Counted from the first letter of the stretch, positions 35,795 through 45,219 are shown. The stretch is 64,000 nucleotides of DNA from Massilia sp. MS-15 (GCF_020176695.1 NZ_JAIWIA010000030.1:62001-126000), one strand, 5' to 3'. The notes: generated from the sequence alone by a model not told the origin. Program-made: numbers and translations.

Positions 35795-36324
35795 TGACGC
35801 CGCTCCAGCACATGCAGCGCGCCGCGCGCGTCAAGGTCATGATCTTCGATGTCGACGGCGTGCTCACCGACGGCAGCCTGACCTACGGCCCGGACGGCGA
35901 GGTCACCAAGACCTTCAACGTGCTCGACGGCCTTGGCATCCAGCTGCTGAACAAGACCGGCGTGCGGACCGCCATCATCAGCGCGCGCAAATCGCCGATC
36001 GTGCTCAGGCGCGCCGCCGACCTGGGCATCTCGCACGTCTACCAGGGCATCCACGACAAGCGGGTCGGCTTCAAGGAGCTGCTCGAAGCAACAGGCGTCA
36101 CGCCCGAAGAATGCGGCTACATCGGCGACGACGTGATCGACCTGCCGCTGTTCACCCGGGTCGGCTTCGCCGTCACCGTGCCCTCGGGCCACCCGGAAGT
36201 GCAGCACCGCGCCCACTACGTCACGCAGAACGCGGGCGGCCGCGGCGCCGTGCGCGAGGTGTGCGACCTCGTCATGCGTGCCCAGGGCACCTATGAACAG
36301 GCGCTGGCGCCGTATTTCGGCTGA
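35794..36324 (+). CDS. kdsC: 3-deoxy-D-manno-octulosonate 8-phosphate phosphatase KdsC
   Basis: HAD-superfamily phosphatase that makes free KDO from KDO 8-phosphate for lipid A-core assembly. The 176-residue product shows motif I MIFDVDGVLTDGSL, motif II IISARKS, and motif III/IV GYIGDDVIDLPLF. It is the cap-less tetrameric form and of normal length. The ATG overlaps the kdsD stop codon. KdsD and KdsC together supply two steps of the KDO pathway beside the LPS-export genes. Confidence 0.95.
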   Translation: MTPLQHMQRAARVKVMIFDVDGVLTDGSLTYGPDGEVTKTFNVLDGLGIQLLNKTGVRTAIISARKSPIVLRRAADLGISHVYQGIHDKRVGFKELLEATGVTPEECGYIGDDVIDLPLFTRVGFAVTVPSGHPEVQHRAHYVTQNAGGRGAVREVCDLVMRAQGTYEQALAPYFG

Positions 36325-36330
36325 CGACGC

Positions 36331-36927
36331 ATGGTCAACTACAAGCGCACCGCCCACCGCTGGAAGCTGCTGGCGATCATGATGATCGCCACCTTCTGCG
36401 CCTTCGGCAGCTTCTGGCTGGTGCAGTTGATGGACGACGAAGACCGCGACGCCCGCCTTGGCGGGCCGCTCGACGAGCCGGACTACATCGTCGAGAATTT
36501 CTCCTTCGTGCGCATGACGCCCGAGGGCAAGCCGAACTACGTGGTGTCGGGCCGGCGCATGGCGCACACGCCGCAGGGCGACGTGTCGCGGGTCGAGGCG
36601 CCGGTGCTGGAGGGCATGGCGCCCGGCCGGCCGCGCATGACCATCGTCGCCAGCCGCGCCGAGATCTATCACGAGGAGCACCGGGTCGAACTGCTCGGCA
36701 AGGTCGACATCCAGCGTCCGGCCACGCCCACCAGCGAAGCGCTGCGCGTGCGCACCGAGGCCCTGACCGTCTTGCCCGACGAGGAAATCCTCAGGACCCG
36801 GCTTCCGATCGAGATGCAGCTGGGCGCCGCCACCGTGCACGGCACCGGCATGGAGGCCAACAACGCAACCCAGAAGCTGCACCTGGCCAGCCGTGGCCAG
36901 ATCGTCTATCCGCCCCGCGCGCGCTAG
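36331..36927 (+). CDS. lptC: LPS export protein LptC
   Basis: Inner-membrane anchored periplasmic part of the Lpt bridge, passing LPS from LptB2FG to LptA. The 198-residue product has one N-terminal transmembrane helix (LLAIMMIATFCAFGSFWLV, residues 13-31) and a beta-jellyroll with YIVENFSFVRMTPEGKPNY and VSRVEAPVLEG. It starts six bases after kdsC; 32 bases separate it from lptA. Family placement rests on this architecture and operon position. Confidence 0.9.
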   Translation: MVNYKRTAHRWKLLAIMMIATFCAFGSFWLVQLMDDEDRDARLGGPLDEPDYIVENFSFVRMTPEGKPNYVVSGRRMAHTPQGDVSRVEAPVLEGMAPGRPRMTIVASRAEIYHEEHRVELLGKVDIQRPATPTSEALRVRTEALTVLPDEEILRTRLPIEMQLGAATVHGTGMEANNATQKLHLASRGQIVYPPRAR

Positions 36928-36959
36928 CAGCAGCGCGCGGTTAACCCAGGACCAGCAAC

Positions 36960-37523
36960 ATGAAAAAACTCTTCGCCGCCGTCTTCCTCAGCCTGGCCGC
37001 CTTCGGCGCCTCGGCCGAGCGCGCGGATTCGCTCAAGCAGGCCGTGATCACCTTCGACACGCTCGACGTGGACGAGGTCACCCAGACCCGCATCCTCACC
37101 GGCAACGTGGTGATCACGCGCGGCACCCTGGTGCTCAAGTCGGACCGCGCATTGATGAAGGAAACGCCGGAAGGCTACATGAGCGTGACCCTCACCGCCA
37201 ACAGCGGCAAGACCGCCACCTTCCGCCAGAAGCGCGACGGCGGCCCCGACCTGTGGGTCGAAGGCCAGGCCCAGCGCATCGAATACGATGACCGCGCCGA
37301 ACTGGTGAAGCTGTTCGCGAATGCCGAAGTGCGCGAGCTCGAGAACGGCCGCATGAGCAACGAGATCCGCGGTCCCTTCATCTCCTACGACAACCGCAAG
37401 CAGGTGGCGCAGGTGCGCAACGACGTCAGCGGCGCCAGCAAGGTCGGCGGCGGACGCGGCACCCTGATCATCGCGCCGCGCCGCAACCCGGCCGCGGCAC
37501 CTGCCGAGGGTGCCAAGCAATGA
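36960..37523 (+). CDS. lptA: LPS transport periplasmic protein LptA
   Basis: A 187-residue periplasmic bridge protein. Signal peptide MKKLFAAVFLSLAAFGASA is followed by the OstA/LptA beta-jellyroll: VTQTRILTGNVVITRGTLVL, ALMKETPEGYM and ERIEYD-like QRIEYDDRAELVKLFANAEV. LptA oligomerises to span the periplasm. Its stop overlaps the lptB start (ATGA), as is usual in this cluster. Confidence 0.93.
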   Translation: MKKLFAAVFLSLAAFGASAERADSLKQAVITFDTLDVDEVTQTRILTGNVVITRGTLVLKSDRALMKETPEGYMSVTLTANSGKTATFRQKRDGGPDLWVEGQAQRIEYDDRAELVKLFANAEVRELENGRMSNEIRGPFISYDNRKQVAQVRNDVSGASKVGGGRGTLIIAPRRNPAAAPAEGAKQ

Positions 37524-38281
37524 CGGCAGCATCCGCGGGCTGCAGCACCCTGATCGTCAAGGGCCTGCAGAAGAGTTATGGCAAGCGCCTGGTGGTGCGC
37601 GACGTCTCGCTGCAGGTCGACTGCGGCGAGGTGGTCGGCCTGCTCGGTCCGAACGGTGCCGGCAAGACCACTTCCTTCTACATGATCGTCGGCCTGGTGC
37701 CGTCGGATGCCGGCACCATCGACATCAACGGTACCGACATTTCCAGCCTGCCGATCCACCGGCGCGCGGTGCTGGGCCTGTCCTACCTGCCGCAGGAAGC
37801 CTCGGTGTTCCGCAAGCTCACGGTCGAGGACAACATCCGCGCCGTGCTCGAACTGCAGCACGACGCCAATGGCAAGGCGCTGTCGAAGAACGAGATCAAC
37901 GAACGGCTCGACACCCTGCTGGCCGATCTGCAGATCGAGAAGCTGCGCGAGAATCCGGCGCTGTCGCTGTCGGGTGGCGAGCGGCGCCGCGTGGAGATCG
38001 CGCGCGCCCTGGCCACCAACCCGCGCTTCGTGCTGCTGGACGAACCCTTCGCCGGGGTCGACCCGATCGCCGTGATCGAGATCCAGCGCATCGTGCGCTT
38101 CCTGAAGGAGCGCAACATCGGGGTCCTGATTACCGACCACAACGTGCGCGAGACGCTCGGCATCTGCGACCGCGCCTATATCATCAACCAGGGCGCCGTG
38201 CTGGCCTCGGGCCGCCCTGACGACATCATCGCCGACGAATCGGTGCGCCGCGTCTACCTGGGCGAGCACTTCCGCATGTAG
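37520..38281 (+). CDS. lptB: LPS export ABC transporter ATP-binding protein LptB
   Basis: ATPase that powers LPS extraction with LptF and LptG (not in this window). The 253-residue subunit has Walker [14 protein letters not shown], the Q-loop in [11 protein letters not shown], signature [15 protein letters not shown], Walker [14 protein letters not shown] and the H-loop [10 protein letters not shown]. The ATG overlaps the lptA stop. It is followed by rpoN after 17 bases. Confidence 0.97.
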   Translation: MTAASAGCSTLIVKGLQKSYGKRLVVRDVSLQVDCGEVVGLLGPNGAGKTTSFYMIVGLVPSDAGTIDINGTDISSLPIHRRAVLGLSYLPQEASVFRKLTVEDNIRAVLELQHDANGKALSKNEINERLDTLLADLQIEKLRENPALSLSGGERRRVEIARALATNPRFVLLDEPFAGVDPIAVIEIQRIVRFLKERNIGVLITDHNVRETLGICDRAYIINQGAVLASGRPDDIIADESVRRVYLGEHFRM

Positions 38282-38298
38282 CCACGAACGCCTCCTGC

Positions 38299-39783
38299 AT
38301 GAAACAGTCCCTCCAGCTTCGCACCTCGCAGCACCTGGCGCTCACGCCGCAACTGCAGCAGTCGATCCGGCTGCTGCAGCTGTCCACGCTCGAACTGCAT
38401 CAGGAAATCGAGCAGCTCCTGCATGACAATCCCTTGCTGGAGCGGCTCGACGATCCGCTCGACCGCTCGGTGCGGCTGCTGGCTGACGGCGCCATCAACA
38501 GCGCGCCGGCCAGCGGCGAGGCGCCGCAGCCGGGCCAGGAAGCGGCCGATGCCGGCGCGCCGAAGGAAGGCGAGGGGTTCGAGGACGGCGCCGCCGACGG
38601 CGAGCGCGGAGACGGCAGGGAGGGCGATAGCGACTGGGGTGGCGAAGGCGGCGGCGCGCGCAGCGGCGACGACGAGGATGGCCGCCCGCAGCTGGAAGCC
38701 GAAGGCATTTCGCTGCGCCAGCACCTGGCCGAGCAGATCCGCCTGACCGGCTGCAGCCTGCGCGACCGCGCGCTGGCCGAGCTGGTGATCGACGCGCTCG
38801 ACGACAACGGCTACCTGGAAGAGCCGCTCGACGAGATCCATGCGCGCCTGCCGGCCGAGCTCGAGATCGAGATGGACGAGCTGCGCTGCGCGCTGGCGCT
38901 GGTGCAGAGCCTGGACCCGGTGGGCGTGGGCGCGCGCAGCGCGGCCGAATGCCTGGCGCTGCAGCTGCGCCGCATGCCGGGCGTGCCGCTGGTGACGCGG
39001 CGCCTGGCGCTGACCATCGTCGAAGGCTACCTGAGCTGGTTCGCCCAGCGCGAATACACCAAGCTGAAAAAGGCGCTCGACTGCGACGACGAAGACTTGC
39101 GCGAGGTGCAGGCCGTGGTTCGCCAGTGCAATCCGCACCCGGGCGCGGCCTTTGCCGCGAACGTGTCGGACTACGTGGTGCCGGACGTGATCGTGCGCCG
39201 CGCCAGGAGCGGCTGGGCGGTCTCGCTCAACCCGGACGTGATGCCCAAGCTGCGCGTGAACAGCCTGTACGCCAGCCTGCTCAAGCAGGGCAAGAGCGAA
39301 AGCCAGATGGGCGCGCAGCTGCAGGAAGCGAAGTGGCTGATCAAGAACATGCGCCAGCGCTTCGATACGATCCTGCGCGTCGCCGAGGCGATCGTCGAGC
39401 GCCAGCGCAACTTTTTCAGCCACGGCGCGGTTGCCATGCGCCCTCTTGTTTTGCGTGAGATAGCTGATACACTAGGCCTACACGAGAGCACGATCTCGCG
39501 TGTGACCACGCAGAAATACATGCTGACCCCGCACGGCATGTTCGAGCTGAAGTACTTTTTCGGAAGCCACGTCGCCACCGAAGCGGGGGGAGAAGCCTCC
39601 TCGACGGCGATCCGCGCGCTCATCGCGCAATTGACAGGAGCAGAAGACCCTAGGAATCCTCTTTCCGACAGCAAGATCGCGGAGATGCTCGGGGAACAAG
39701 GCATGGTCATTGCGCGCAGGACGGTCGCCAAATACCGTGAAGCGCTCAAGATTCCGCCCGTCAGCCTCCGCAAATCCCTGTAA
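38299..39783 (+). CDS. rpoN: RNA polymerase sigma-54 factor
   Basis: A 494-residue alternative sigma factor that recognises -24/-12 promoters and needs AAA+ activators. Region I is Gln/Leu-rich ([20 protein letters not shown]), region II is long and acidic (about residues 70-140), then the core-binding domain, the HTH ([19 protein letters not shown]) and the RpoN box [10 protein letters not shown] near the C-terminus. It is intact. Candidate targets inside the window include the site before the PEP-CTERM gene. Confidence 0.97.
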   Translation: MKQSLQLRTSQHLALTPQLQQSIRLLQLSTLELHQEIEQLLHDNPLLERLDDPLDRSVRLLADGAINSAPASGEAPQPGQEAADAGAPKEGEGFEDGAADGERGDGREGDSDWGGEGGGARSGDDEDGRPQLEAEGISLRQHLAEQIRLTGCSLRDRALAELVIDALDDNGYLEEPLDEIHARLPAELEIEMDELRCALALVQSLDPVGVGARSAAECLALQLRRMPGVPLVTRRLALTIVEGYLSWFAQREYTKLKKALDCDDEDLREVQAVVRQCNPHPGAAFAANVSDYVVPDVIVRRARSGWAVSLNPDVMPKLRVNSLYASLLKQGKSESQMGAQLQEAKWLIKNMRQRFDTILRVAEAIVERQRNFFSHGAVAMRPLVLREIADTLGLHESTISRVTTQKYMLTPHGMFELKYFFGSHVATEAGGEASSTAIRALIAQLTGAEDPRNPLSDSKIAEMLGEQGMVIARRTVAKYREALKIPPVSLRKSL

Positions 39784-39841
39784 AGCACCTGCCCACCCCC
39801 ACCTTGTGGCGCGGGCGGGGCACCTTTCCAAAGGAGTGTGT

Positions 39842-40195
39842 ATGAACCTCACAATCAGCGGCCACCATCTCGAAGTCACCCCCGCCATCCGTGAATACGT
39901 TCAGAATAAGCTCGAGCGCATCACCCGCCATTTCGATCACGTGATCGACACCCACGTGTTCCTCGCCATCGATAATCTCACCGAAAAAGAAAAAAGGCAG
40001 AAAGCCGAGATCAACCTCCAGGTGTCGGGCAAGATTTTGCATGTGGCCAGCGCCGCGCAAGACTTGTATGCGGCGATCGATACGCTGATGGACAGGCTGG
40101 ATCGACAGGTTCTGAAACACAAATCCATGTTGCAAGACCATAGCCACGTGGCGCACAAGCGCCTTCCGGACAACGGAGAAGCTGCCGCCGCGTAA
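39842..40195 (+). CDS. hpf: Ribosome hibernation-promoting factor
   Basis: A 117-residue short-form HPF/YfiA-family protein that binds the 30S subunit and helps form inactive 100S ribosomes. MNLTISGHHLEVTPAIREYV and KLERITRHFDHVIDTHVFL are typical, as is the basic SGKILHVASAAQDLYAAID. AAAGGAGTGTGT lies before the ATG. It follows rpoN by 58 bases, the conserved order. A strong terminator follows, and ptsN, usually next, is elsewhere and inverted. Confidence 0.94.
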   Translation: MNLTISGHHLEVTPAIREYVQNKLERITRHFDHVIDTHVFLAIDNLTEKEKRQKAEINLQVSGKILHVASAAQDLYAAIDTLMDRLDRQVLKHKSMLQDHSHVAHKRLPDNGEAAAA

Positions 40196-40219
40196 AGACG
40201 GGCTGTAGCCACCAATCGC

Positions 40220-40246
40220 AAGGGCGTCGGAGGGACGCCCTTTTTG
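40220..40246 (+). terminator. Rho-independent terminator of hpf
   Basis: AAGGGCGTC (40220-40228) pairs with GACGCCCTT (40234-40242) around a 5-base loop, followed by TTTTT. It ends the kdsD-to-hpf operon. Confidence 0.88.
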
Positions 40247-40339
40247 CTTTCCGCAAATCATCAGTTGTTACTTTTCAGTGCTTCGGTTTGGCGCTGGACT
40301 TCTGTAGAATGCATGTCTTTTCGACCACAGAAGCCCATC

Positions 40340-41425
40340 ATGACCGACACCGTCCTGACCCGCGTCGCCAACCGCACCGGCGTCATTACGCTGGACCGCC
40401 CGAAAGCCCTGAACTCGCTCTCGCTCGACATGGTGCGCGCCCTGAGCGCCATCCTGCTGCAATGGAAGGAGGATGCCGGCGTCGAGGCGGTCGTGATCAC
40501 CAGCAGCAGCGAGAAGGCCTTGTGCGCTGGCGGCGACATCCGTTTCTTTCACGAAATGGGGCGCGTCACGCCGATGGGCGGCAGCGCGCTGCTGGAAGAT
40601 TTCTTCACCGAGGAATACGCGCTGAACCACCTGATCCACTTCTATCCGAAGCCGTATATCGCGGTGATGGATGGCGTGGTGATGGGCGGCGGCATGGGCA
40701 TCGCCCAGGGCGGCCCGGAGTGCGGACTGCGCATCGTTACCGAACGCACGAAAATGGCCATGCCCGAGGTGAACATCGGCCTGTTCCCGGACGTGGGCGG
40801 CAGCCACTTCCTGTCGCATGCGCCGGGCCAGCTGGGCCAGTACCTGGGCTTGAGCGGGCTGACCATCGGCGCCGCCGATGCGCTCTACGTGGGCCTGGCG
40901 GACGTGTTCGTGCCGGGCGCCGAGCTGGGCGCGCTGATGGCGCTGGTGGAAGCGACACCGGGCGCGCAGCTGCCGCAGGCCATCCGCGACTTCGCGGCGC
41001 CGTTCGCCACCCAGGCGGGAACGAGCGAGCTGCAGGCCCAGCGCGGCGTGGTCGACGCGCACTTCGGCGCGGCCTCGGTGGGCGCGATCATGGCCTCGCT
41101 CGAGCGCGACGAGAACCCGTTCGCGCAGAAGGCGCTCAAGGCCATGCGCCAGCGCTCGCCCCTGATGATGTGCGTGACCCACGAACTGCTGCAGCGCGGC
41201 GCCGCGCTCGGGGTGGCGGACTGCCTGCGCATGGAACGCAACCTGGTGCGCCGCAATTTCGAGCACGGCGAAGTGCTGGAAGGCGTGCGCGCGCTGGTGA
41301 TCGACAAGGACAACCAGCCGCGCTGGAATCCGCCGACGCTCGAAGGCGTGACGCAGGAGATGGTGGACCGGTTCTTCGAGCCGGTGTGGCCGGACCATGC
41401 GCATCCGCTGCGCCACCTGGCCTGA
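40340..41425 (+). CDS. Enoyl-CoA hydratase/isomerase family protein, probable 3-hydroxyisobutyryl-CoA hydrolase
   Basis: A 361-residue crotonase-fold protein. Its length and motifs fit the HIBYL-CoA hydrolase (ECH_2) branch rather than the 260-residue hydratases: DRPKALNSLSLDMVR, CAGGDIRFFHE, YIAVMDGVVMGGGMGIAQ (oxyanion hole), AMPEVNIGLFPDVGGS with the Glu, and the C-terminal RWNPPTLEGVTQEMVDRFFEP. The predicted reaction is a step of valine breakdown. The start ATG 40340 follows the hpf terminator by 94 bases. It separates hpf from the inverted rapZ-hprK-ptsN group. Confidence 0.85.
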   Translation: MTDTVLTRVANRTGVITLDRPKALNSLSLDMVRALSAILLQWKEDAGVEAVVITSSSEKALCAGGDIRFFHEMGRVTPMGGSALLEDFFTEEYALNHLIHFYPKPYIAVMDGVVMGGGMGIAQGGPECGLRIVTERTKMAMPEVNIGLFPDVGGSHFLSHAPGQLGQYLGLSGLTIGAADALYVGLADVFVPGAELGALMALVEATPGAQLPQAIRDFAAPFATQAGTSELQAQRGVVDAHFGAASVGAIMASLERDENPFAQKALKAMRQRSPLMMCVTHELLQRGAALGVADCLRMERNLVRRNFEHGEVLEGVRALVIDKDNQPRWNPPTLEGVTQEMVDRFFEPVWPDHAHPLRHLA

Positions 41426-41436
41426 CAGCTGTTCTT

Positions 41437-41466
41437 CGTAGGGTGGGCAGATTCCTGCCCACGCGG
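41437..41466. repeat. REP-like 30-bp palindrome, first of an inverted pair
   Basis: CGTAGG, then GTGGGCAG (41443-41450), loop ATTC, and CTGCCCAC (41455-41462), ending GCGG. It is the inverse orientation of the copy at 41516. The pair lies between the enoyl-CoA hydratase gene and rapZ, and is flanked by the convergent gene ends. Confidence 0.75.
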
Positions 41467-41515
41467 TCAAGCAGCACAAGATCTGCCGGCCCGGCTGATT
41501 GACAGCCAACGATCG

Positions 41516-41545
41516 CCGCGTGGGCGGAGGACCGCCCACCCTACG
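41516..41545. repeat. REP-like 30-bp palindrome, second of an inverted pair
   Basis: CCGC, then GTGGGCGG (41520-41527), loop AGGA, CCGCCCAC (41532-41539), ending CCTACG. Reverse-complementing it gives the same 30-bp pattern as the copy at 41437, with CGTAGG at one end and GCGG at the other. Confidence 0.75.
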
Positions 41546-41559
41546 CGACGGATCAGGGC

Positions 41560-41634
41560 CCGCAGGCCGTATTCCCCCGCGGCGTGCTTCTGGGTCAAGG
41601 ACCGCAGGCCGTATTACCCCGCCGTGTGCTTCGG
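41560..41634. repeat. Direct repeat duplicating the rapZ 3' end
   Basis: CCGCAGGCCGTATT begins both 41560 and 41602, and each continues with a close relative of CCCCGC-GTGCTTC. The second copy spans the rapZ stop codon (TTA on the plus strand at 41614); the first lies 42 bases downstream of it and lacks the stop. It looks like an old tandem duplication. Confidence 0.6.
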
Positions 41635-42492
41635 CTGCTCCCGATGCCGGACGATCACCCGCTCGCTCTGCCCGAAATACGCCCCCAGCCGCTCCGCCAT
41701 GTACACCGAGCGGTGCTGCCCGCCGGTGCATCCCACCGCTACCGTCAGGTAGGACCGGTTATCGGTCTTGAAGGAGGGCAGCCACTTGGCCACGAAGGCG
41801 CGGATATCCTCCAGCATCTCGGTCGCGCTGGGCTGGGCGTCGAGGAAGTCGATCACCGGCTGGTCGCGCCCAGTCAGCGGGCGCAGCGCCAGGTCGTAGT
41901 AGGGGTTCGGCACCGCGCGCACGTCGAACACAAAGTCCGCGTCCAGCGGCACGCCCACCTTGAAGGCGAAGGACTCGAAGAACAGGGTCAGCGGCGCGTG
42001 CTGGAGGTCGGCCAGTTCCTTGACCCAGGCGCGCAGCTTGTTGGCCGACAGTTCCGAGGTGTCGATCACGTGGCCCAGGTTCTCGATCGCCGACAGCCGC
42101 TCGCGTTCCTCGGCGATGCATTCGATCAGGGTACGGCGCGAGGCCGGGTTCTCGCCGGGGCGCAGTTCGTGCGACAGCGGATGGCTGCGCCGGGTCTCGG
42201 AAAATCGCGCCACCAGCGAGTGCGTGCTCGAGGTCAGGAACATCACCTTCAGGCTGTGGCCTTCTTCCTTCAGGCGGCGCACGCTCACCGGCAGTTCCAC
42301 CAGCGATTCGGCACTGCGCGCATCGACCGCGACCGCGATCCTGTCGGTGCCCTTCTCGCTGACCGCGTCGACCAGGGCCGGCAGCAGGGCCGGCGGCAGG
42401 TTGTCGACGCAGTAGTAGCCTGCGTCTTCCAGGACATTCAGGGCAACCGATTTGCCCGAGCCGGAAATACCGGTAATGAGGACGATGTGCAT
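41614..42492 (-). CDS. rapZ: RNase adapter protein RapZ
   Basis: A 292-residue nucleotide- and RNA-binding protein that in E. coli directs RNase E to GlmZ sRNA. Walker A is [14 protein letters not shown], followed by [18 protein letters not shown]. The C-terminal domain carries [20 protein letters not shown] [19 protein letters not shown] and HREQPK. Length is normal. It is the last gene of ptsN-hprK-rapZ on the minus strand, 39 bases from hprK. No GlmZ-like RNA was identified. Confidence 0.95.
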   Translation of the reverse strand: MHIVLITGISGSGKSVALNVLEDAGYYCVDNLPPALLPALVDAVSEKGTDRIAVAVDARSAESLVELPVSVRRLKEEGHSLKVMFLTSSTHSLVARFSETRRSHPLSHELRPGENPASRRTLIECIAEERERLSAIENLGHVIDTSELSANKLRAWVKELADLQHAPLTLFFESFAFKVGVPLDADFVFDVRAVPNPYYDLALRPLTGRDQPVIDFLDAQPSATEMLEDIRAFVAKWLPSFKTDNRSYLTVAVGCTGGQHRSVYMAERLGAYFGQSERVIVRHREQPKHTAG

Positions 42493-42531
42493 GGCCGGGA
42501 TGATAACCCAAACCTGCCGCGCATTGCGGAC

Positions 42532-43494
42532 CTAGTCGCCGCTCATCGCTTGACGTTGCCGCTCCATGAATTCCTGCAGCGTGTCGATGCCGCGCAGCTG
42601 CAGGATGGTATTGCGTACCGCCGCTTCCAGCAGCACCGCGATGTTGCGGCCGGCCGCCACCGGAATGACGACTTTGCGGATCGGCAGGCCGAGCACATCC
42701 TCGGTCGGGTGGTGGAAGGGCAGGCGCTCGACTTCTTCGTCGAGCGTGCCGCGCTTGACCAGGTGGACGATCAGCTTCAAGCGCATCTTGCGCCGCACCG
42801 CCGTCTCGCCGAAGATCGCCTTGATGTCCAGCAGGCCCAGGCCGCGCACTTCCAGCAGGTTCTGCAGAAGCGGCGGGCAGCGGCCCTCGATCATGTTGGG
42901 CGCGATGCGCGAGAATTCCACCGCGTCGTCGGCCACCAGGCCGTGCGAGCGCGAGATCAGTTCCAGCCCCAGCTCGCTCTTGCCCAGGCCCGATTCGCCG
43001 GTGATCAGCACGCCCACGCCCAGCACGTCCATGAACACGCCGTGCATGATGACGCGCTGCGCCAGCTTCTTGGAGAGATAGACGCGCAGGAAGTCGATCA
43101 CCTGCGCCGCCGGTAGCGGGGTCGAGAACAGGGGAATGTTCTGCTCGTCGCAGATGGCGAGGATGTCGGGCGGGGTTTCCAGGCCCTGCGCGATGATCAG
43201 GGCCGGCGGGCCGCCGCCGATCAGTTCGCCGATCACGTGGGTACGCGAGCTCGATTTCAGGCGGTGGTAGTAGTTCAGTTCCTGGTGCCCGAAGACCTGG
43301 ATCCGGCCGGGGTGGATCAGGTTCAGGTGGCCGACCTGGTCGGCGGCCGAGGCCGCGTCGCCCGCGATCTGCCGCTCGCCGCCAGGGAAACCCGCGAACC
43401 AGCCCAGTTGCAGGCTGTCCCGGTTATCGTCGTACAGCCTTTGGATGGTCAGCGGGGTCTGCAGCATGGGCATGGCATCAGGACGCGGCGACAT
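42532..43494 (-). CDS. hprK: HPr kinase/phosphorylase
   Basis: Phosphorylates HPr at Ser46 and reverses it. Up to 320 residues: an N-terminal HPr_kinase_N domain and the C-terminal catalytic domain with Walker [25 protein letters not shown] (Asp), and the signature [16 protein letters not shown]. Starts at 43494, 43473 (MPMLQTPL) and 43467 ([15 protein letters not shown]) are possible; the last best matches the typical betaproteobacterial N-terminus. It is part of the incomplete PTS regulatory system of betaproteobacteria with ptsN. Confidence 0.95.
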   Translation of the reverse strand: MSPRPDAMPMLQTPLTIQRLYDDNRDSLQLGWFAGFPGGERQIAGDAASAADQVGHLNLIHPGRIQVFGHQELNYYHRLKSSSRTHVIGELIGGGPPALIIAQGLETPPDILAICDEQNIPLFSTPLPAAQVIDFLRVYLSKKLAQRVIMHGVFMDVLGVGVLITGESGLGKSELGLELISRSHGLVADDAVEFSRIAPNMIEGRCPPLLQNLLEVRGLGLLDIKAIFGETAVRRKMRLKLIVHLVKRGTLDEEVERLPFHHPTEDVLGLPIRKVVIPVAAGRNIAVLLEAAVRNTILQLRGIDTLQEFMERQRQAMSGD

Positions 43495-43519
43495 TGCCGC
43501 GTAGATAGTCTACTATGAG

Positions 43520-44002
43520 TCAGCCCAGGGCCTGCAGGCTCGGCTGCCAATTGATGATGCGCTCGTGGACCGATTTCGGGTCCGGGTCGGTGGCCAGTGC
43601 CTGGCGCACGGCTTCGTCCGAGAACAGCTCGGCGATCTCCGACAGGATTTCCAGGTGCTGCTGGGTGACATGGTCCGGGATCAGGAGGAAGAACAGCAGG
43701 CTGACCGGCTGGCCGTCGGGCGATTCGAAAGGAATCGGTTCCTTCAGGCGAACGAAGGCGGCCAGCGGCGACTTCAGGCTCTTGGAACCCTTGATGCGGC
43801 CGTGCGGCACCGCGACCCCGTGGCCGAGGCCGGTGGAGCCGAGGCGTTCGCGCGCGAACAGGTTGTCCGAGACGGTCGAACGCGCGATGCCGCAATTGTT
43901 TTCGAAAATCAGGCCGGCCTGCTCGAAGGCGCGCTTCTTGCTGGAGACTTCCAGGTCGAGCTGCACGTTCTCGAGTGAGAGGATTTTGCTTAGGTTCGTC
44001 AT
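43520..44002 (-). CDS. ptsN: PTS IIA-like nitrogen regulatory protein PtsN
   Basis: EIIA-Ntr of the nitrogen PTS, phosphorylated on His in GHGVAVPHGRIKG; it regulates K+ transport and other targets rather than sugar uptake. The 160-residue length and SLLFFLLIPDHVTQQHLEILSEIAELF are typical. ATG 44002 gives MTNLSKILSLENVQLDLEVSS; a further upstream ATG at 44020 is less likely. It starts the minus-strand unit ptsN-hprK-rapZ, with a promoter at 44044-44072. Confidence 0.95.
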   Translation of the reverse strand: MTNLSKILSLENVQLDLEVSSKKRAFEQAGLIFENNCGIARSTVSDNLFARERLGSTGLGHGVAVPHGRIKGSKSLKSPLAAFVRLKEPIPFESPDGQPVSLLFFLLIPDHVTQQHLEILSEIAELFSDEAVRQALATDPDPKSVHERIINWQPSLQALG

Positions 44003-44331
44003 GACTAGTGTGCGATGCACAGGGTAGCTGCTTGCGAGGCGGAATTATAGGCCTGTTTCAGGACAGTGACATTTGATTTCGCATCTGTACAGGCATACAG
44101 TCAAGCAGGCAGGGAAAGTGTGGCGGAAGCATCCGTTTCTCCATGGAAAGCAGACCTGCGGAAAACGCAATTTCTTAAACGAAATCCCACCCAAACCGTG
44201 GCAAACGCGGCGCACCGGGCCGTGCGCCGTCTTTTCCCCGTATTCTGCCTGTTTTTTGATCGGGCGTTTCGGCTGCCGTTCACGTGGCGCGCAAGGCCGG
44301 CGGCTGTGGCTGAAAACGCACAGCCCGCCGC
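44003..44331. other. Intergenic region between ptsN and queF
   Basis: About 330 bases without a supportable gene. Close to ptsN it holds the ptsN promoter (44044-44072, minus strand). The rest is uncharacterised; open frames through it lack ribosome sites and family resemblance. queF, on the same strand, ends at 44332, so the region is also the queF 3' flank; no clear terminator was seen. Confidence 0.5.
44044..44072 (-). promoter_or_regulatory. Promoter of ptsN-hprK-rapZ
   Basis: On the minus strand ATGTCA (44067-44072) and TATAAT (44044-44049) are separated by 17 bases. The -10 box is perfect and lies 42 bases before the ptsN ATG. Confidence 0.6.
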
Positions 44332-45165
44332 TTACTGGCGTGCGCCGCGCAGGTTGCCCGGCATGCCGGTGCTGAAATTGGCGCGCCAGGGGTTGATGTC
44401 CAGGCCGCCGCGGCGGGTATAGCGTGCATACACCGCCAGCTTGGTCGGCCGGCACTGGCGCAGCACGTCCGTGAAGATGCGCTCGACGCACTGTTCGTGG
44501 AATTCGTTGTGCTCGCGAAAGCCGATCAGGTACTTGAGCAGGCCTTCCTGCTCGATCTGCGGTCCCACGTAGTGGATCTGCACGCTGCCCCAGTCCGGCT
44601 GGCCGGTGACCAGGCAGTTCGATTTCAGCAGGTGCGAGACCAGGGTTTCCTCGACCGGTGCCTCGTGCATGCTGGCCGACAGCAGCTGCGGCGCGGGCTG
44701 GTAGGCGTCGATCTCGATGTCGAGGCGGTCAAGCAGGGTGCCTTCCAGTTCGCCCATCCTCAGGCTGCCGAAGGCGTCGGGCGTGGTGAGCGCCACGTGC
44801 ACCGGCGCGCCGAAGGCGCTTGATAAGTCCTGGCGCAGCAGTTCCACCAGTGCGTCGGTGCCGGCCAGGCGGGTCTGGTTGAACGAGTTCAGGTACAGCT
44901 TGAACGACTTCGATTCGACGATGTTGGGCGAGTCGGCGGGCGCCGTGATGGTGGCGATCGCCACCTGCGGCTTGCCGCGCATGTTCAGCCACGACAGCTC
45001 GTAGGCGTTCCAGATGTCGACCCCGAAGAAGGGCAGGCGGGTGCCGGCGCCCAGGCCGATCTCTTCGCGCTTTTGCAGGCGCGGGATCGGGAACAGCAGT
45101 TCGGGAGCGTACTGGCTCTGGTAGGCGGAGGATTTACCGAGTGGCGATTGGTCAGGAGTATTCAT
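44332..45165 (-). CDS. queF: NADPH-dependent 7-cyano-7-deazaguanine reductase QueF
   Basis: Reduces preQ0 to preQ1 in queuosine synthesis. The 277-residue length is the type II (YqcD/E. coli) tandem-domain form. The catalytic Cys lies in [17 protein letters not shown], and [17 protein letters not shown] is the QueF signature. The C-terminal [16 protein letters not shown] contributes to the active site. ilvA lies 114 bases upstream on the same strand, with a REP-like palindrome between. Confidence 0.96.
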   Translation of the reverse strand: MNTPDQSPLGKSSAYQSQYAPELLFPIPRLQKREEIGLGAGTRLPFFGVDIWNAYELSWLNMRGKPQVAIATITAPADSPNIVESKSFKLYLNSFNQTRLAGTDALVELLRQDLSSAFGAPVHVALTTPDAFGSLRMGELEGTLLDRLDIEIDAYQPAPQLLSASMHEAPVEETLVSHLLKSNCLVTGQPDWGSVQIHYVGPQIEQEGLLKYLIGFREHNEFHEQCVERIFTDVLRQCRPTKLAVYARYTRRGGLDINPWRANFSTGMPGNLRGARQ

Positions 45166-45189
45166 GGCAACAGGGGCGCTTGTGGCGCC

Positions 45190-45219
45190 CGTAGGGTGGC
45201 CGGCTGTGCCGGCCCCGCG
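45190..45219. repeat. REP-like 30-bp palindrome between ilvA and queF
   Basis: CGTAGGGTGG, CCGG, CTGTG, CCGG and CCCCGCG: the same ends (CGTAGGGTGG and CGCG) as the copies near 41437, but with a different arm sequence (GGCCGGC... GCCGGCC) that keeps the pairing. The compensating change supports selection on the hairpin rather than the sequence. Confidence 0.6.

Noticed and set aside
44045..44331. Short open frames between ptsN and queF
   Set aside because: No ribosome binding site, no conserved motif and biased composition.
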